From positions 82,780-146,779 of the forward strand of contig JAODMT010000006.1 in NCBI GenBank assembly GCA_025464975.1: 64,000 bases of DNA, written 5' to 3'. Under the pieces are notes generated by a model. That model was not told where the DNA came from. It did no database searches and worked only from the letters and a program-made list of their open reading frames with translations. A program made the translations under genes and the position numbers. Each line of letters starts with the position of its first letter. The stretch's first letter is position 1. Below are positions 25,201 to 33,817 of the stretch, one piece after another. The DNA is from Microbacteriaceae bacterium (GTDB lineage Bacteria; Actinomycetota; Actinomycetes; Actinomycetales; Microbacteriaceae).

Positions 25201-25911
25201 ATGACGGATGATCAGCCGCAGGTGCCGCAGCCCGGCGCCCCGGACCCGCAGCAGTCGTACGGTCAGCAGCCGTATGGTAGCCAGCCGTACGGTCAGCAGC
25301 CCTACGGCGCGCAGCAGCCCTCCCGGCCTGCGTACGCACCACGCCCGGTTCGTCCGCCGCTGACCCGCGAGGCCCGCCGCGGGGCGACCGTTGCCGGCAG
25401 CGTTGGTTTCGTTCTGCTCAGCATCGGCTACGCCATGGTCGCGGTGCCGTTGTCGATCCTGCTCCTCGCGGCCGTTCTCGAGCTCGTGCGATCCAGGGGC
25501 GGCCAACTGCCCAACGGCCGGCCGCTCGGGCCGCGCGGGCTTCCCGACGTGGTCGTGCCGCAAGGCTGGACCGTTCCTCTCATCGTCATTTCGATCGTCG
25601 GGCTGCTCGGCATGGTCGCGGCGATACTGGTCAGCTGGCGAATCTTGCGCGCTCACGCCGTGCGACACCCCGTTGGCGTCACCTTCGCCGGGGCGGGCAT
25701 CGCGATCGTCGGATCCCTCGTCGCGCAAGGCATTCTGAGCGGCTTCATCAGCGCCATCACGTCGGTTTCGGGTGGGCAAGGCAACATCTTCGGGCCGGGG
25801 TTTTGGATCGCCGCTGTGCTGGGAACGCTCGTGACCTTGGCGATCAGCGCGGTCATCGGCTGGTTGAGCTGGTGGTGGATGGCCCACACGATGCGGCCGG
25901 CCGGTGCCTGA
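25201..25911 (+). CDS. membrane protein with Tyr/Gln/Pro-rich cytoplasmic tail
   Basis: The 236-residue protein begins with PYGxQ-type tandem repeats (about 17-40), like the low-complexity tails of many actinobacterial membrane proteins, and then has about four to five helices (64-90, 118-140, 156-180, 200-225). No transport or catalytic signature is present. AGGAG precedes the ATG by a few bases. Its stop overlaps the GTG of the methyltransferase gene, so the two are coupled. Function unknown. Confidence 0.8.
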   Translation: MTDDQPQVPQPGAPDPQQSYGQQPYGSQPYGQQPYGAQQPSRPAYAPRPVRPPLTREARRGATVAGSVGFVLLSIGYAMVAVPLSILLLAAVLELVRSRGGQLPNGRPLGPRGLPDVVVPQGWTVPLIVISIVGLLGMVAAILVSWRILRAHAVRHPVGVTFAGAGIAIVGSLVAQGILSGFISAITSVSGGQGNIFGPGFWIAAVLGTLVTLAISAVIGWLSWWWMAHTMRPAGA

Positions 25912-27049
25912 TCCGGGCGCCGGCAATGCCGTAGCGCCGAAGTTTGACCTGGGCAGCCTGCGCCGTTACCCGGACCTCGAGGCAGACAACCTGTTCGCCG
26001 TTGACGCGAGCGACCGCCTCATTCTCGACGAGGCGCGAGCCGACGTGGAGGCCGCCGCCCCCGGCCGGGTGGTCGTGATCGGCGATCACTACGGGGCGCT
26101 GACCATTGGTGCCGCCGCCAATTTCGGGGCGACCGGCATCCGGGTGCACCAGGACGGGTTGGTCGGGGAGGCCGCCCTCGCGGCCAACGCCGACGGGGTG
26201 ACCGCCGAGTTCCGCAGCCTGCCGCTCGGGGCGGAACTGCTTCTCGACGCCACCGTCGTGCTCATGCAGTTGCCACGCGGACTCGCCGAACTGGACGAAC
26301 TCGCCGGCGAGATTGCACGGCACGCGAACCCGTCGGTTCGGGTCTACGCCGGGGGGCGAATCAAGCACATTTCGCTCGCGATGAACGACGTCCTCGGCAG
26401 ACACTTCCGTCGCCTCGACGTCTCGCTGGCCAGGCAGAAGTCGCGGGTGCTCATCGCCAGCGAACCGCTGCCATCCGAGTCGACATTCCCCGCCATCGAA
26501 TACAGCGAGGAGCTCGGGCTCTCGGTCGCCGGTCACGGGGCCGTGTTCGCCGGAACCAAGCTCGACATCGGCACTCGCGTTCTCCTCTCGGTGCTCGACC
26601 GCGCCGCGCCGGATGCCCGGAACGCGATCGACCTCGGCTGCGGATCCGGAATCCTCGCCGCGTCCCTCGCGAGAGACCGGCCGGAACTCACGGTGATCGC
26701 CACCGACCAATCGGCTGCGGCAGTCGCATCCGCCCGCGCGACCATGAAGGCCAACGGGCTCGCGGACCGGGTCAGCGTGGTTCGCGACGACGGTCTCTCC
26801 CTCCAGCCCGATCAGAGCGCCGACCTCGTCGTGCTGAACCCTCCGTTCCACGTGGGCGCGACGGTGCACAGCGGCCTCGCGGCCAAGCTGTTCCGCGATG
26901 CCGCGCGTGTTCTGCGGCCCGGTGGCGAACTGTGGACGGTCTACAACTCCCACCTCTCCTACCGTCCGACGCTTCAGCGTGTCGTCGGCAGAACGCTCGA
27001 GGTGGTACGGAACGACAAGTTCACGGTGACCGTCTCGCGGCGCGCTTGA
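25904..27049 (+). CDS. RsmC/RlmG-type class I methyltransferase
   Basis: The 381-residue protein has two related halves, as in the 16S/23S rRNA guanine-N2 methyltransferases RsmC and RlmG. The N-terminal half (about 1-190) is degenerate. The C-terminal half carries the SAM motif AIDLGCGSGILAASLA (about 245-260), VIATDQSAAAV and the N6/N2-methyltransferase motif NPPFH (about 307-311). It probably modifies rRNA; the exact base is inference. Start GTG at 25904 overlaps the preceding gene by eight bases. Confidence 0.85.
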   Translation: MPDPGAGNAVAPKFDLGSLRRYPDLEADNLFAVDASDRLILDEARADVEAAAPGRVVVIGDHYGALTIGAAANFGATGIRVHQDGLVGEAALAANADGVTAEFRSLPLGAELLLDATVVLMQLPRGLAELDELAGEIARHANPSVRVYAGGRIKHISLAMNDVLGRHFRRLDVSLARQKSRVLIASEPLPSESTFPAIEYSEELGLSVAGHGAVFAGTKLDIGTRVLLSVLDRAAPDARNAIDLGCGSGILAASLARDRPELTVIATDQSAAAVASARATMKANGLADRVSVVRDDGLSLQPDQSADLVVLNPPFHVGATVHSGLAAKLFRDAARVLRPGGELWTVYNSHLSYRPTLQRVVGRTLEVVRNDKFTVTVSRRA

Positions 27050-27093
27050 ACTGACCTCACGTTACCCGTAAACTTGAGTCGACTCGGCTCATG
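27046..27093 (+). promoter_or_regulatory. clpB promoter with overlapping HAIR operator
   Basis: -35 TTGAAC (27046-27051), 17-base spacer and -10 TAAACT (27069-27074). The HAIR-like CTTGAGT-N7-GCTCATG (27073-27093) overlaps the -10 and start site. This puts clpB under HspR with dnaK. Confidence 0.75.
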
Positions 27094-27110
27094 TTAAGAA
27101 AGGCATGCAC

Positions 27111-29261
27111 ATGGCCAACCTGCAGGGCGCACCCGCCTCGGACGAGAACCAGGGGTCGGCACTGGAAACCTACGGCGTAGACCTCACCGCAATCGCCCGC
27201 ACCGGCAAGCTCGACCCGGTCATCGGGCGTGACGCGGAGATCCGACGGATCAGTCAGGTGCTCACCCGTCGGACCAAGAACAATCCGGTGCTGATCGGGG
27301 AGCCGGGTGTCGGCAAGACCGCCGTTGTCGAGGGGCTCGCCCAGCGGATCGTCGCCGGCGACGTCGCGGACTCGCTCAAGGGAAAGCGACTCGTGTCGCT
27401 CGACCTCGCCGCGCTTGTTGCCGGCGCGAAATACCGCGGCGAGTTTGAGGAGCGCCTCAAGGCGGTGCTCAAGGAGATCAACGACGCTGGCGGCGAAATC
27501 ATCACCTTCGTCGATGAGCTGCATACCCTGATGGGAGCCGGCGGTGGCGAGGGTTCTGTCGCGGCATCCAACATGCTCAAGCCGATGCTCGCGCGCGGTG
27601 AATTGCGGCTGATTGGAGCGACGACGCTCGACGAATACCGCGAATACATCGAGAAAGATGCGGCGTTGGAGCGCCGATTCCAGCAGGTGTTCGTCGGGGA
27701 ACCGTCCGTCGAAGACACCGTCGCGATTCTGCGCGGGCTCAAGGAACGCTACGAGGCGCACCACCGGGTGGCCATCGCGGACACCGCGCTCGTTGCGGCT
27801 GCGGCGCTGAGTAACCGGTACATCAGCGGCCGCCAGTTGCCCGACAAGGCGATCGACCTCGTCGACGAGGCGGCAAGTCGCCTCAAGATGGAGATCGAAT
27901 CGTCCCCGGTGGAGATTGACGAGCTGAAGCGCGCGATCGACCGGATGACGCTCGAGGAACTCGCCCTCAAGAAGGAGAAGGATGATGCCTCCCGCGCGCG
28001 GCTCGAGAAGCTCCGCAGCGAGATGGCGGTCATGCAGAAGGAACTCGACGAGCTGAACAGCCGCTGGACGGCGGAGAAAGCCTCACTGCAGGGCGTCGGC
28101 GATTTGAGGACCCGTCTCAACGACGCGAGGATCGAGCTCGATCGCGCGATGCGCGAGGGGCGGTACGAAGACGCGTCGCGGCTGGACTACGAGGTGATCA
28201 AGCGGATCGAGAAGGACATTGCGGCGGCCGAGCAAGCGGAGAGCACCGGCCCCCGCATGGTCAACGAGCAGGTCACCGAGGAGGATATCGCCGCGGTCGT
28301 GGCATCCTGGACGGGAATCCCCGTCGGCCGCCTCATGCAGGGGGAGACGGAGAAGCTGCTCGGGCTGGAGGCCGAACTCGGCAAGCGGCTCGTCGGGCAG
28401 AAGCCGGCAGTGAAGGCGGTGGCCGAGGCGGTGCGCCGCTCGAGGGCCGGAATCGCCGACGCCGACCGCCCAACCGGATCCTTCCTGTTCCTCGGCCCGA
28501 CCGGAGTCGGAAAGACCGAGCTCGCCAAGGCGCTCGCCGAATTCCTCTTCGACGACGAGCGGGCGATGGTGCGCATCGACATGAGCGAGTACGGAGAGCG
28601 GCATTCGGTCGCCCGCCTGCTCGGCGCTCCTCCCGGATACATCGGCTATGAGCAGGGCGGCCAGCTGACCGAGGCGGTGCGACGCCGGCCATTCTCGGTG
28701 GTGCTGCTCGACGAGGTAGAGAAGGCGCACAGCAGCGTGTTCGATGTGCTGCTTCAGGTGCTCGATGACGGGCGACTGACCGACGGCCAGGGCCGCACTG
28801 TCGATTTCCGTAACGCCATTCTCATCCTCACCTCCAATCTGGGAAGCCAATTCCTCGTCGATCAGACGTTCAGCACGACGGAGAAGGAGCAGGGTGTGAT
28901 GTCCCTGGTTCGGCAGGCGTTCAAACCAGAGTTCCTCAACCGGCTCGATGACATCGTGATTTTCAGCTCGCTGAGCACCGACGACCTGGCCCAGATCGTG
29001 GAGCTCTACATCGACCGGCTGTCGCGGAGGCTGCAGGACCGGCGCCTCGATCTGGCGGTCACCCCGAATGCCCGGGCCTGGCTCGCCGATCGTGGATACG
29101 ACCCGATCTACGGTGCCCGGCCGTTGCGCCGACTGATGCAGGAGCAGATTGACAACGCGCTCGCCACGGCGCTGTTGAGGGGTGACATCCGTGACGGCGA
29201 CCTCGTGATGGTCGACCTCGACTCGGCCGGTGACTCCTTGAGTATTCGGAAGGGCGTCTAG
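27111..29261 (+). CDS. clpB: disaggregase ClpB lacking the N-terminal domain
   Basis: The 716-residue AAA+ protein has two nucleotide-binding domains. D1 has Walker [13 protein letters not shown] and Walker [15 protein letters not shown]2 has [13 protein letters not shown] and [11 protein letters not shown] coiled-coil middle domain lies at about 280-400. The usual ~140-residue N-domain is absent: the protein starts directly before [28 protein letters not shown] seven bases upstream supports ATG 27111 over 27105. It works with DnaK/DnaJ/GrpE to dissolve aggregates. Confidence 0.95.
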   Translation: MANLQGAPASDENQGSALETYGVDLTAIARTGKLDPVIGRDAEIRRISQVLTRRTKNNPVLIGEPGVGKTAVVEGLAQRIVAGDVADSLKGKRLVSLDLAALVAGAKYRGEFEERLKAVLKEINDAGGEIITFVDELHTLMGAGGGEGSVAASNMLKPMLARGELRLIGATTLDEYREYIEKDAALERRFQQVFVGEPSVEDTVAILRGLKERYEAHHRVAIADTALVAAAALSNRYISGRQLPDKAIDLVDEAASRLKMEIESSPVEIDELKRAIDRMTLEELALKKEKDDASRARLEKLRSEMAVMQKELDELNSRWTAEKASLQGVGDLRTRLNDARIELDRAMREGRYEDASRLDYEVIKRIEKDIAAAEQAESTGPRMVNEQVTEEDIAAVVASWTGIPVGRLMQGETEKLLGLEAELGKRLVGQKPAVKAVAEAVRRSRAGIADADRPTGSFLFLGPTGVGKTELAKALAEFLFDDERAMVRIDMSEYGERHSVARLLGAPPGYIGYEQGGQLTEAVRRRPFSVVLLDEVEKAHSSVFDVLLQVLDDGRLTDGQGRTVDFRNAILILTSNLGSQFLVDQTFSTTEKEQGVMSLVRQAFKPEFLNRLDDIVIFSSLSTDDLAQIVELYIDRLSRRLQDRRLDLAVTPNARAWLADRGYDPIYGARPLRRLMQEQIDNALATALLRGDIRDGDLVMVDLDSAGDSLSIRKGV

Positions 29262-29302
29262 TCCAAGCCGCGTCGATCAAGTTGGACATCAGGAGGCACT
29301 GT

Positions 29303-29308
29303 TAGCCT
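29303..29308 (+). promoter_or_regulatory. -10 box TAGCCT before the acyltransferase gene
   Basis: TAGCCT is eight bases before the ATG at 29317, consistent with a leaderless or near-leaderless mRNA. Confidence 0.45.
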
Positions 29309-29316
29309 GATGCGCG

Positions 29317-31392
29317 ATGTCTGAATCCCGCACTGCCGAGCGTCCCGCTTCGGCGACAAAGAGCAAGCCGACTCACTTTTTGCCACACGTGCAGGGACTG
29401 AGGGCCGTGGCCGTGATTATGGTCGTGCTGTATCACTTCTGGCCGGGTCGCCTCTCGGGCGGGTACATCGGCGTCGACATCTTCTTCGTCATCTCCGGAT
29501 TTCTGATCACCGGGCAGCTCGCCCGCGAACTCGAGCGGACCGGCCGGATCGCCCTCCCGGCGTTCTGGGCCAAACGTGTGCGCCGGTTGCTTCCGGCATC
29601 CGTCACCGTTCTGATCTTCGCGACGCTCGCGACGATCTTCATCCTTCCGCTGTCGAGCCTCGTCGGCTCGCTCAAAGAGATCCTCGCGAGCACCTTCTAC
29701 TTCGAAAACTGGTCCCTCGCGCTGGGGTCGGTGGACTACCTTGCGGCACACCAGGCGACGGTGGTGCAGCACTACTGGTCGCTCTCGCTCGAGGAGCAGT
29801 TCTACGTGGTCTGGCCACTGCTGCTGCTCGGCGCGACTTGGCTCGGCGTGAAATTCTTTGCCTCCCGGCGCTGGCTGCCAATGATCGCGCTCGTCGTCGT
29901 CGTGAGCCTGTTGTCATTCGTCGTGTCGGCGATCTACACCAACAGCAATCCCGCGGAGGCGTTCTTCGTCACCTTCACGCGAGTGTGGGAATTCGGGGCG
30001 GGCGCCGTGCTCGCCCTCTTGCCCAAGTGGCGACCGCGTGGGGCAATCTGGCCCAACGTTCTCGGCTACGCCGGGCTCATCGCGATTCTCGTCGCAAGCT
30101 ACCGATACAACCAGGACACCCAATTCCCAGGCACCGCGGCGATCGTGCCGGTACTGGGATCGGTCGCGATCCTCGCCTCCGCGCGGGCCGAACGCCCGTG
30201 GGACATCGGCTCGATACTCGGCGGTCGGCCGCAGCGGTTCATCGGCGACATCTCCTATTCGGTGTATCTCTGGCACTGGCCGCTCATTGTCATCGCCCCG
30301 TACATCCCGGGCTGGGGACTGTTGGGCATCAACCGGGTTGCCCTCTTCCTTGTCTCGTTCGTGCTCGGGTGGCTGACAAAGCGTTACATCGAAGACCCGG
30401 CGCGCACCTGGAAGTTTCTTCTCGTGCGCAAACCACGGATGTCGTACGCCTTCATGGTCTCGCTGATGGTCGTATCGTCACTGCTCGTGGCCGGCGCATT
30501 CGCAGTGAACAACCCCAAGTATCAGGCGGCGGCCGCCGAGCTCAAATCGATCAACGCAAACCCGCCGGCGTGCTTCGGGGCCGAGGAATCCGCGACCTGC
30601 CAGAATCCCAAGCTCGCCAATGCGGTGATCCCGAGCTCCGGTTTCGGCAATGCCGACCAGCCGAACTACCCGGGATGCTTCGTCGAGCTCAACGAGTCGG
30701 CGGTCACGGCCTGCCATTTCGGTTCGACTGCCCCGGATGCCCCCCGCGTCGCGCTCATCGGTGACAGTCACGCGTACCAGTACATCGACACAATGATCTC
30801 GCTCGCTGACGCAAAGGGTTGGTCGCTCACGACCTACCTGAAGGGCGCGTGCCCGTGGACGACGACTCCGGTTGGCGGTCCGAGCGTGGCCTTCACCAAC
30901 TCCTGCCGCGACTGGCTGAGCAATCTCAAAGCGACCCTCGCGAAGCAACCGACCTACAGCGCGATCTTCACAACCGCGCTGCATGACACCCCATACGTCA
31001 CCACGGCGAGCACCGCGAGCGGCCGGACCAATCAAGTCGCCGCCGGATTCTCTCAGGCGTGGACGCAGGCAAAGGGCGCGCCGATCGTCACCTTGATCGA
31101 CAACCCAGACTTCCTCGACGACCCCAACAAGTGTCTGAGGGTCACATCGCCGAAGGACTGTACCGAGCCGCGCACGGACGTTCTGCAACCGGTTGACCCG
31201 ATCGGGGTGGCCGCGCGGGCGAGTGGCGCGACGCTTCTGGACTTCACCAACAAGTACTGCGACTCCACCGAATGCTTCAGCGTCGTTGGCGGGGCGAACG
31301 TCTACCGCGACCAGGACCACCTCACGGTGACCTGGACCCTCACGTTGCGCTCGCAGATCGAAGCGGCAATTTCGAGCGTGCTCGCTGGCTGA
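29317..31392 (+). CDS. OafA/YrhL-type acyltransferase with SGNH domain
   Basis: The 691-residue protein has an acyltransferase-3 membrane domain of about ten to eleven helices (about 17-400). That domain carries HVQGLRAVAVIMVVLYHFWP with the catalytic His and SYSVYLWHWPLIV. A C-terminal extracytoplasmic SGNH hydrolase-like domain has VALIGDSHAYQ (near 475) and the late DQDHLT. Such proteins O-acetylate cell-surface glycans or peptidoglycan. The acceptor is unknown and no glycan cluster is adjacent. Confidence 0.93.
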   Translation: MSESRTAERPASATKSKPTHFLPHVQGLRAVAVIMVVLYHFWPGRLSGGYIGVDIFFVISGFLITGQLARELERTGRIALPAFWAKRVRRLLPASVTVLIFATLATIFILPLSSLVGSLKEILASTFYFENWSLALGSVDYLAAHQATVVQHYWSLSLEEQFYVVWPLLLLGATWLGVKFFASRRWLPMIALVVVVSLLSFVVSAIYTNSNPAEAFFVTFTRVWEFGAGAVLALLPKWRPRGAIWPNVLGYAGLIAILVASYRYNQDTQFPGTAAIVPVLGSVAILASARAERPWDIGSILGGRPQRFIGDISYSVYLWHWPLIVIAPYIPGWGLLGINRVALFLVSFVLGWLTKRYIEDPARTWKFLLVRKPRMSYAFMVSLMVVSSLLVAGAFAVNNPKYQAAAAELKSINANPPACFGAEESATCQNPKLANAVIPSSGFGNADQPNYPGCFVELNESAVTACHFGSTAPDAPRVALIGDSHAYQYIDTMISLADAKGWSLTTYLKGACPWTTTPVGGPSVAFTNSCRDWLSNLKATLAKQPTYSAIFTTALHDTPYVTTASTASGRTNQVAAGFSQAWTQAKGAPIVTLIDNPDFLDDPNKCLRVTSPKDCTEPRTDVLQPVDPIGVAARASGATLLDFTNKYCDSTECFSVVGGANVYRDQDHLTVTWTLTLRSQIEAAISSVLAG

Positions 31393-31415
31393 TGCGGCTC
31401 ACATTTTCCGTGTTC

Positions 31416-31421
31416 TAGGCT
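31416..31421 (+). promoter_or_regulatory. -10 box TAGGCT of the alcohol dehydrogenase gene
   Basis: TAGGCT is seven bases before the ATG at 31429; no Shine-Dalgarno site fits in between. Confidence 0.5.
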
Positions 31422-31428
31422 CGATCTC

Positions 31429-32478
31429 ATGTTTGCAACAGTTATCCACGGTGAGCGCGATGTGCGTCTCGAAGAAGTCCCCACCCCCACTCTTTCCACC
31501 GGCGGTGACGCGATCGTTCGTGTCGTTGCTGCCTGCGTCTGCGGCTCCGATCTGTGGCCGTACCGCGGCGTTACTCCCATCGCACACCCCCGCCGCATCG
31601 GCCACGAGTTTGTCGGCATAGTCGAAGCCGTCGGCCCGGACGTCGAGAAGATCGCGGTCGGTGACTTCGTTATCGCGCCGTTCTACGACTGCGACATGAC
31701 GTGCGCGAACTGCCGCAACGGGGTCAGCACCTCGTGCCTCCACGGTGGCTGGTGGGGCGCCGACGATCGCGTCGGCGGCTTCGCCGACGGTGGTCAGGGC
31801 GAGTTCGTTCGGGTACCGCACGCCGACGGAACGCTCGTCGCCACCCCGGAAGTTCCCGATGATTCCCTGATCCCCGGCCTCCTGACCCTCGCCGACGTGA
31901 TGGGAACCGGGCACCACGCCGCGATCTCCGCCGGCGTGACGGTCGGAAGCACGGTCGTCGTCGTCGGCGACGGCGCCGTCGGGCTGTGCGCCGTTCTTGC
32001 CGCAAAGCGACTCGGGGCGAGCCGGGTGGTGGCGATGTCCCGTAACGAGGATCGTCAGGTCGTCGCTCGCGCCTTCGGCGCGGACGACATCGTTGAGGAG
32101 CGCGGCCAGGCCGGGATCGACCGGATCAAGGCGATGTTCGACGGCGTTGGCGCGGATTGCGTGCTCGAGTGTGTCGGGACGGCCGAGTCCATGGACCAGG
32201 CGATCCGGTCGACGAGGCCAGGCGGCATGGTCGGATACGTCGGCGTGCCGAACGGCGGCTCGGAGTTGCCGATCCGTCAACTGTTCGGCACCAACGTTGG
32301 TGTCAACGGCGGTGTCGCTCCGGTTCGCAACTACATCGAGGAACTGCTGCCAGAGGTTCTCTCGGGTGCGATCGATCCCGGTCGCGTCTTCGACCTCACG
32401 GTTCCGCTCAGCGAGGTCGCCGAGGCCTATGCGGCGATGGACGAGCGCCGCGCGATCAAAGTGATGCTGCGCCCGTAA
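31429..32478 (+). CDS. zinc-dependent medium-chain alcohol dehydrogenase
   Basis: The 349-residue MDR-family oxidoreductase has catalytic-zinc ligands Cys38 (CVCGSD) and the GHE pair near 62-64. The structural-zinc lobe is CDMTCANCRNGVSTSC (about 87-102). The NAD(P) fold has VVVGDGAVGLCAVLAAKRLG (about 184-203). The substrate is not predictable beyond alcohols or polyols. It appears monocistronic, followed by a repeat cluster. Confidence 0.92.
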   Translation: MFATVIHGERDVRLEEVPTPTLSTGGDAIVRVVAACVCGSDLWPYRGVTPIAHPRRIGHEFVGIVEAVGPDVEKIAVGDFVIAPFYDCDMTCANCRNGVSTSCLHGGWWGADDRVGGFADGGQGEFVRVPHADGTLVATPEVPDDSLIPGLLTLADVMGTGHHAAISAGVTVGSTVVVVGDGAVGLCAVLAAKRLGASRVVAMSRNEDRQVVARAFGADDIVEERGQAGIDRIKAMFDGVGADCVLECVGTAESMDQAIRSTRPGGMVGYVGVPNGGSELPIRQLFGTNVGVNGGVAPVRNYIEELLPEVLSGAIDPGRVFDLTVPLSEVAEAYAAMDERRAIKVMLRP

Positions 32479-32491
32479 CCCGCTTGCGGCC

Positions 32492-32672
32492 CCACTGTGG
32501 GTTGAGTAGGTGGCGCAGCGCCACTGTGGGTTGAGTAGGTCGCGCAGCGACCGTATCGAAACCGGATGTGCGCGGTCCTGGGTCTCGATACGCGTCCTCC
32601 TGCGTCGGGCGCTACTCGACCCGCGGGACGCCGGGCGCTACTCGACGCGCGGGTACGCCGGGCGCTACTCGA
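32492..32672. repeat. second REP-like palindromic cluster, with tandem arms
   Basis: Left arm: a 29-bp unit CCACTGTGGGTTGAGTAGGT... occurs twice in tandem (32492-32520, 32521-32549) with one mismatch. The core continues GACCGTATCGAAACC (about 32549-32563) and GGTCTCGATACG (32581-32592). The right arm GGCGCTACTCGAC occurs three times, starting at 32608, 32634 and near 32661. The last copy contains the stop codon of the threonine aldolase gene on the opposite strand. Confidence 0.85.
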
Positions 32673-33741
32673 CCCGCGGTCGGCCCAGTTCCTCGACGAT
32701 GGCGGCAACGAACGCGTCAACATCGGCTTCCGTCGTGTCGAACGCGGTCATCCACCGCACCTCGTTCTTGGCGCGATCCCAGTCGTAGAAGCGGAATTTT
32801 TCCTTGAGGCGATCGGCCGACTCGTTTGGCAGCACACCGAAGACCGCGTTCGCCTGGGTCGGCTGGCTGAAGGACAGCCCGGTCAGGCCGTTCTCGATGG
32901 CGTCCTCGAGCGATCGACGAAGGTGGCCGGCCATCGTGTTTGCATGGTGCGCCGAGCGCAGGTACAGGTCATCCGAGAGCAGAGCGATCAGCTGGGCCGA
33001 GACGAAACGCATCTTCGAGGCAAGCTGCATGTTGAGCTTGCGCAGGTAGATGAGCCCGTTGGCGACCGACGGGTTGAGTGCGACGATGGCCTCTCCGAAG
33101 AGCAGACCATTCTTGGTGCCGCCGAAGCTCAGGATGTCGACTCCCGCGTCCGTCGTGAACGCCCGGAGCGGAACCCGCAGTGCGTCTGCCGCGTTGGACA
33201 CTCGAGCCCCGTCCATGTGAAGAGTCATCCCCCTCGAGTGCACGTGGTCGGCAATGGCCCGGATCTCATCCACCGTGTACAGGGTTCCGAGTTCGGTGGT
33301 CTGAGCGATTGAGACGGCGAGCGGCTGCGCCCGGTGCTCGTCACCCCATCCCCAGGCCTCGCGGTCGATGAGTTCTGGAGTGAGCTTGCCATTCGGCGTC
33401 GGCACGGTGAGGAGCTTGAGTCCGCTGATGCGCTCCGGCGCGCCATTCTCGTCGGTGTGAATGTGCGCGGTGGAGCTCGCGATGACCGCTCCCCAGCGCG
33501 GCAGCAAGGATGTCAGGGCCGTGACATTCGCGCCGGTGCCGTTGAAAACCGGGAAGGTTTCCGCGTCGGAACCGAAGTGCTGCTTCATCAGTTCCTGCAG
33601 GCGGGCGGTGTACACGTCCTCGCCGTAGGAGATCTGATGGCCGCCGTTCGCGTCGGCGATTGCGGCGACGACCTCCGCGTGCGCGCCGGCGTAGTTGTCG
33701 GAGGCGAAGCCTCGGTAGCTTGGATCGTGCAGTTGCGTCAT
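32665..33741 (-). CDS. ltaE: low-specificity L-threonine aldolase
   Basis: The 358-residue PLP enzyme splits threonine or allo-threonine to glycine and acetaldehyde. It shows the N-terminal FASDNYAGAHAEV, HMDGARVSNA and the PLP lysine in SFGGTKNGLLFGE. The final residues RPRVE and the TAG stop are encoded by the repeat at 32661-32690, so its C-terminus was set or altered by that element. A CAGACT box six bases before the ATG suggests another leaderless start. Confidence 0.92.
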   Translation of the reverse strand: MTQLHDPSYRGFASDNYAGAHAEVVAAIADANGGHQISYGEDVYTARLQELMKQHFGSDAETFPVFNGTGANVTALTSLLPRWGAVIASSTAHIHTDENGAPERISGLKLLTVPTPNGKLTPELIDREAWGWGDEHRAQPLAVSIAQTTELGTLYTVDEIRAIADHVHSRGMTLHMDGARVSNAADALRVPLRAFTTDAGVDILSFGGTKNGLLFGEAIVALNPSVANGLIYLRKLNMQLASKMRFVSAQLIALLSDDLYLRSAHHANTMAGHLRRSLEDAIENGLTGLSFSQPTQANAVFGVLPNESADRLKEKFRFYDWDRAKNEVRWMTAFDTTEADVDAFVAAIVEELGRPRVE

Positions 33742-33817
33742 CGCACTAGTCTGTCATCCGCGTTCACGCCGCAGATTCCACCCCGCGCGAAGGGATGCGA
33801 CCGATCGAGCGCCGCTT

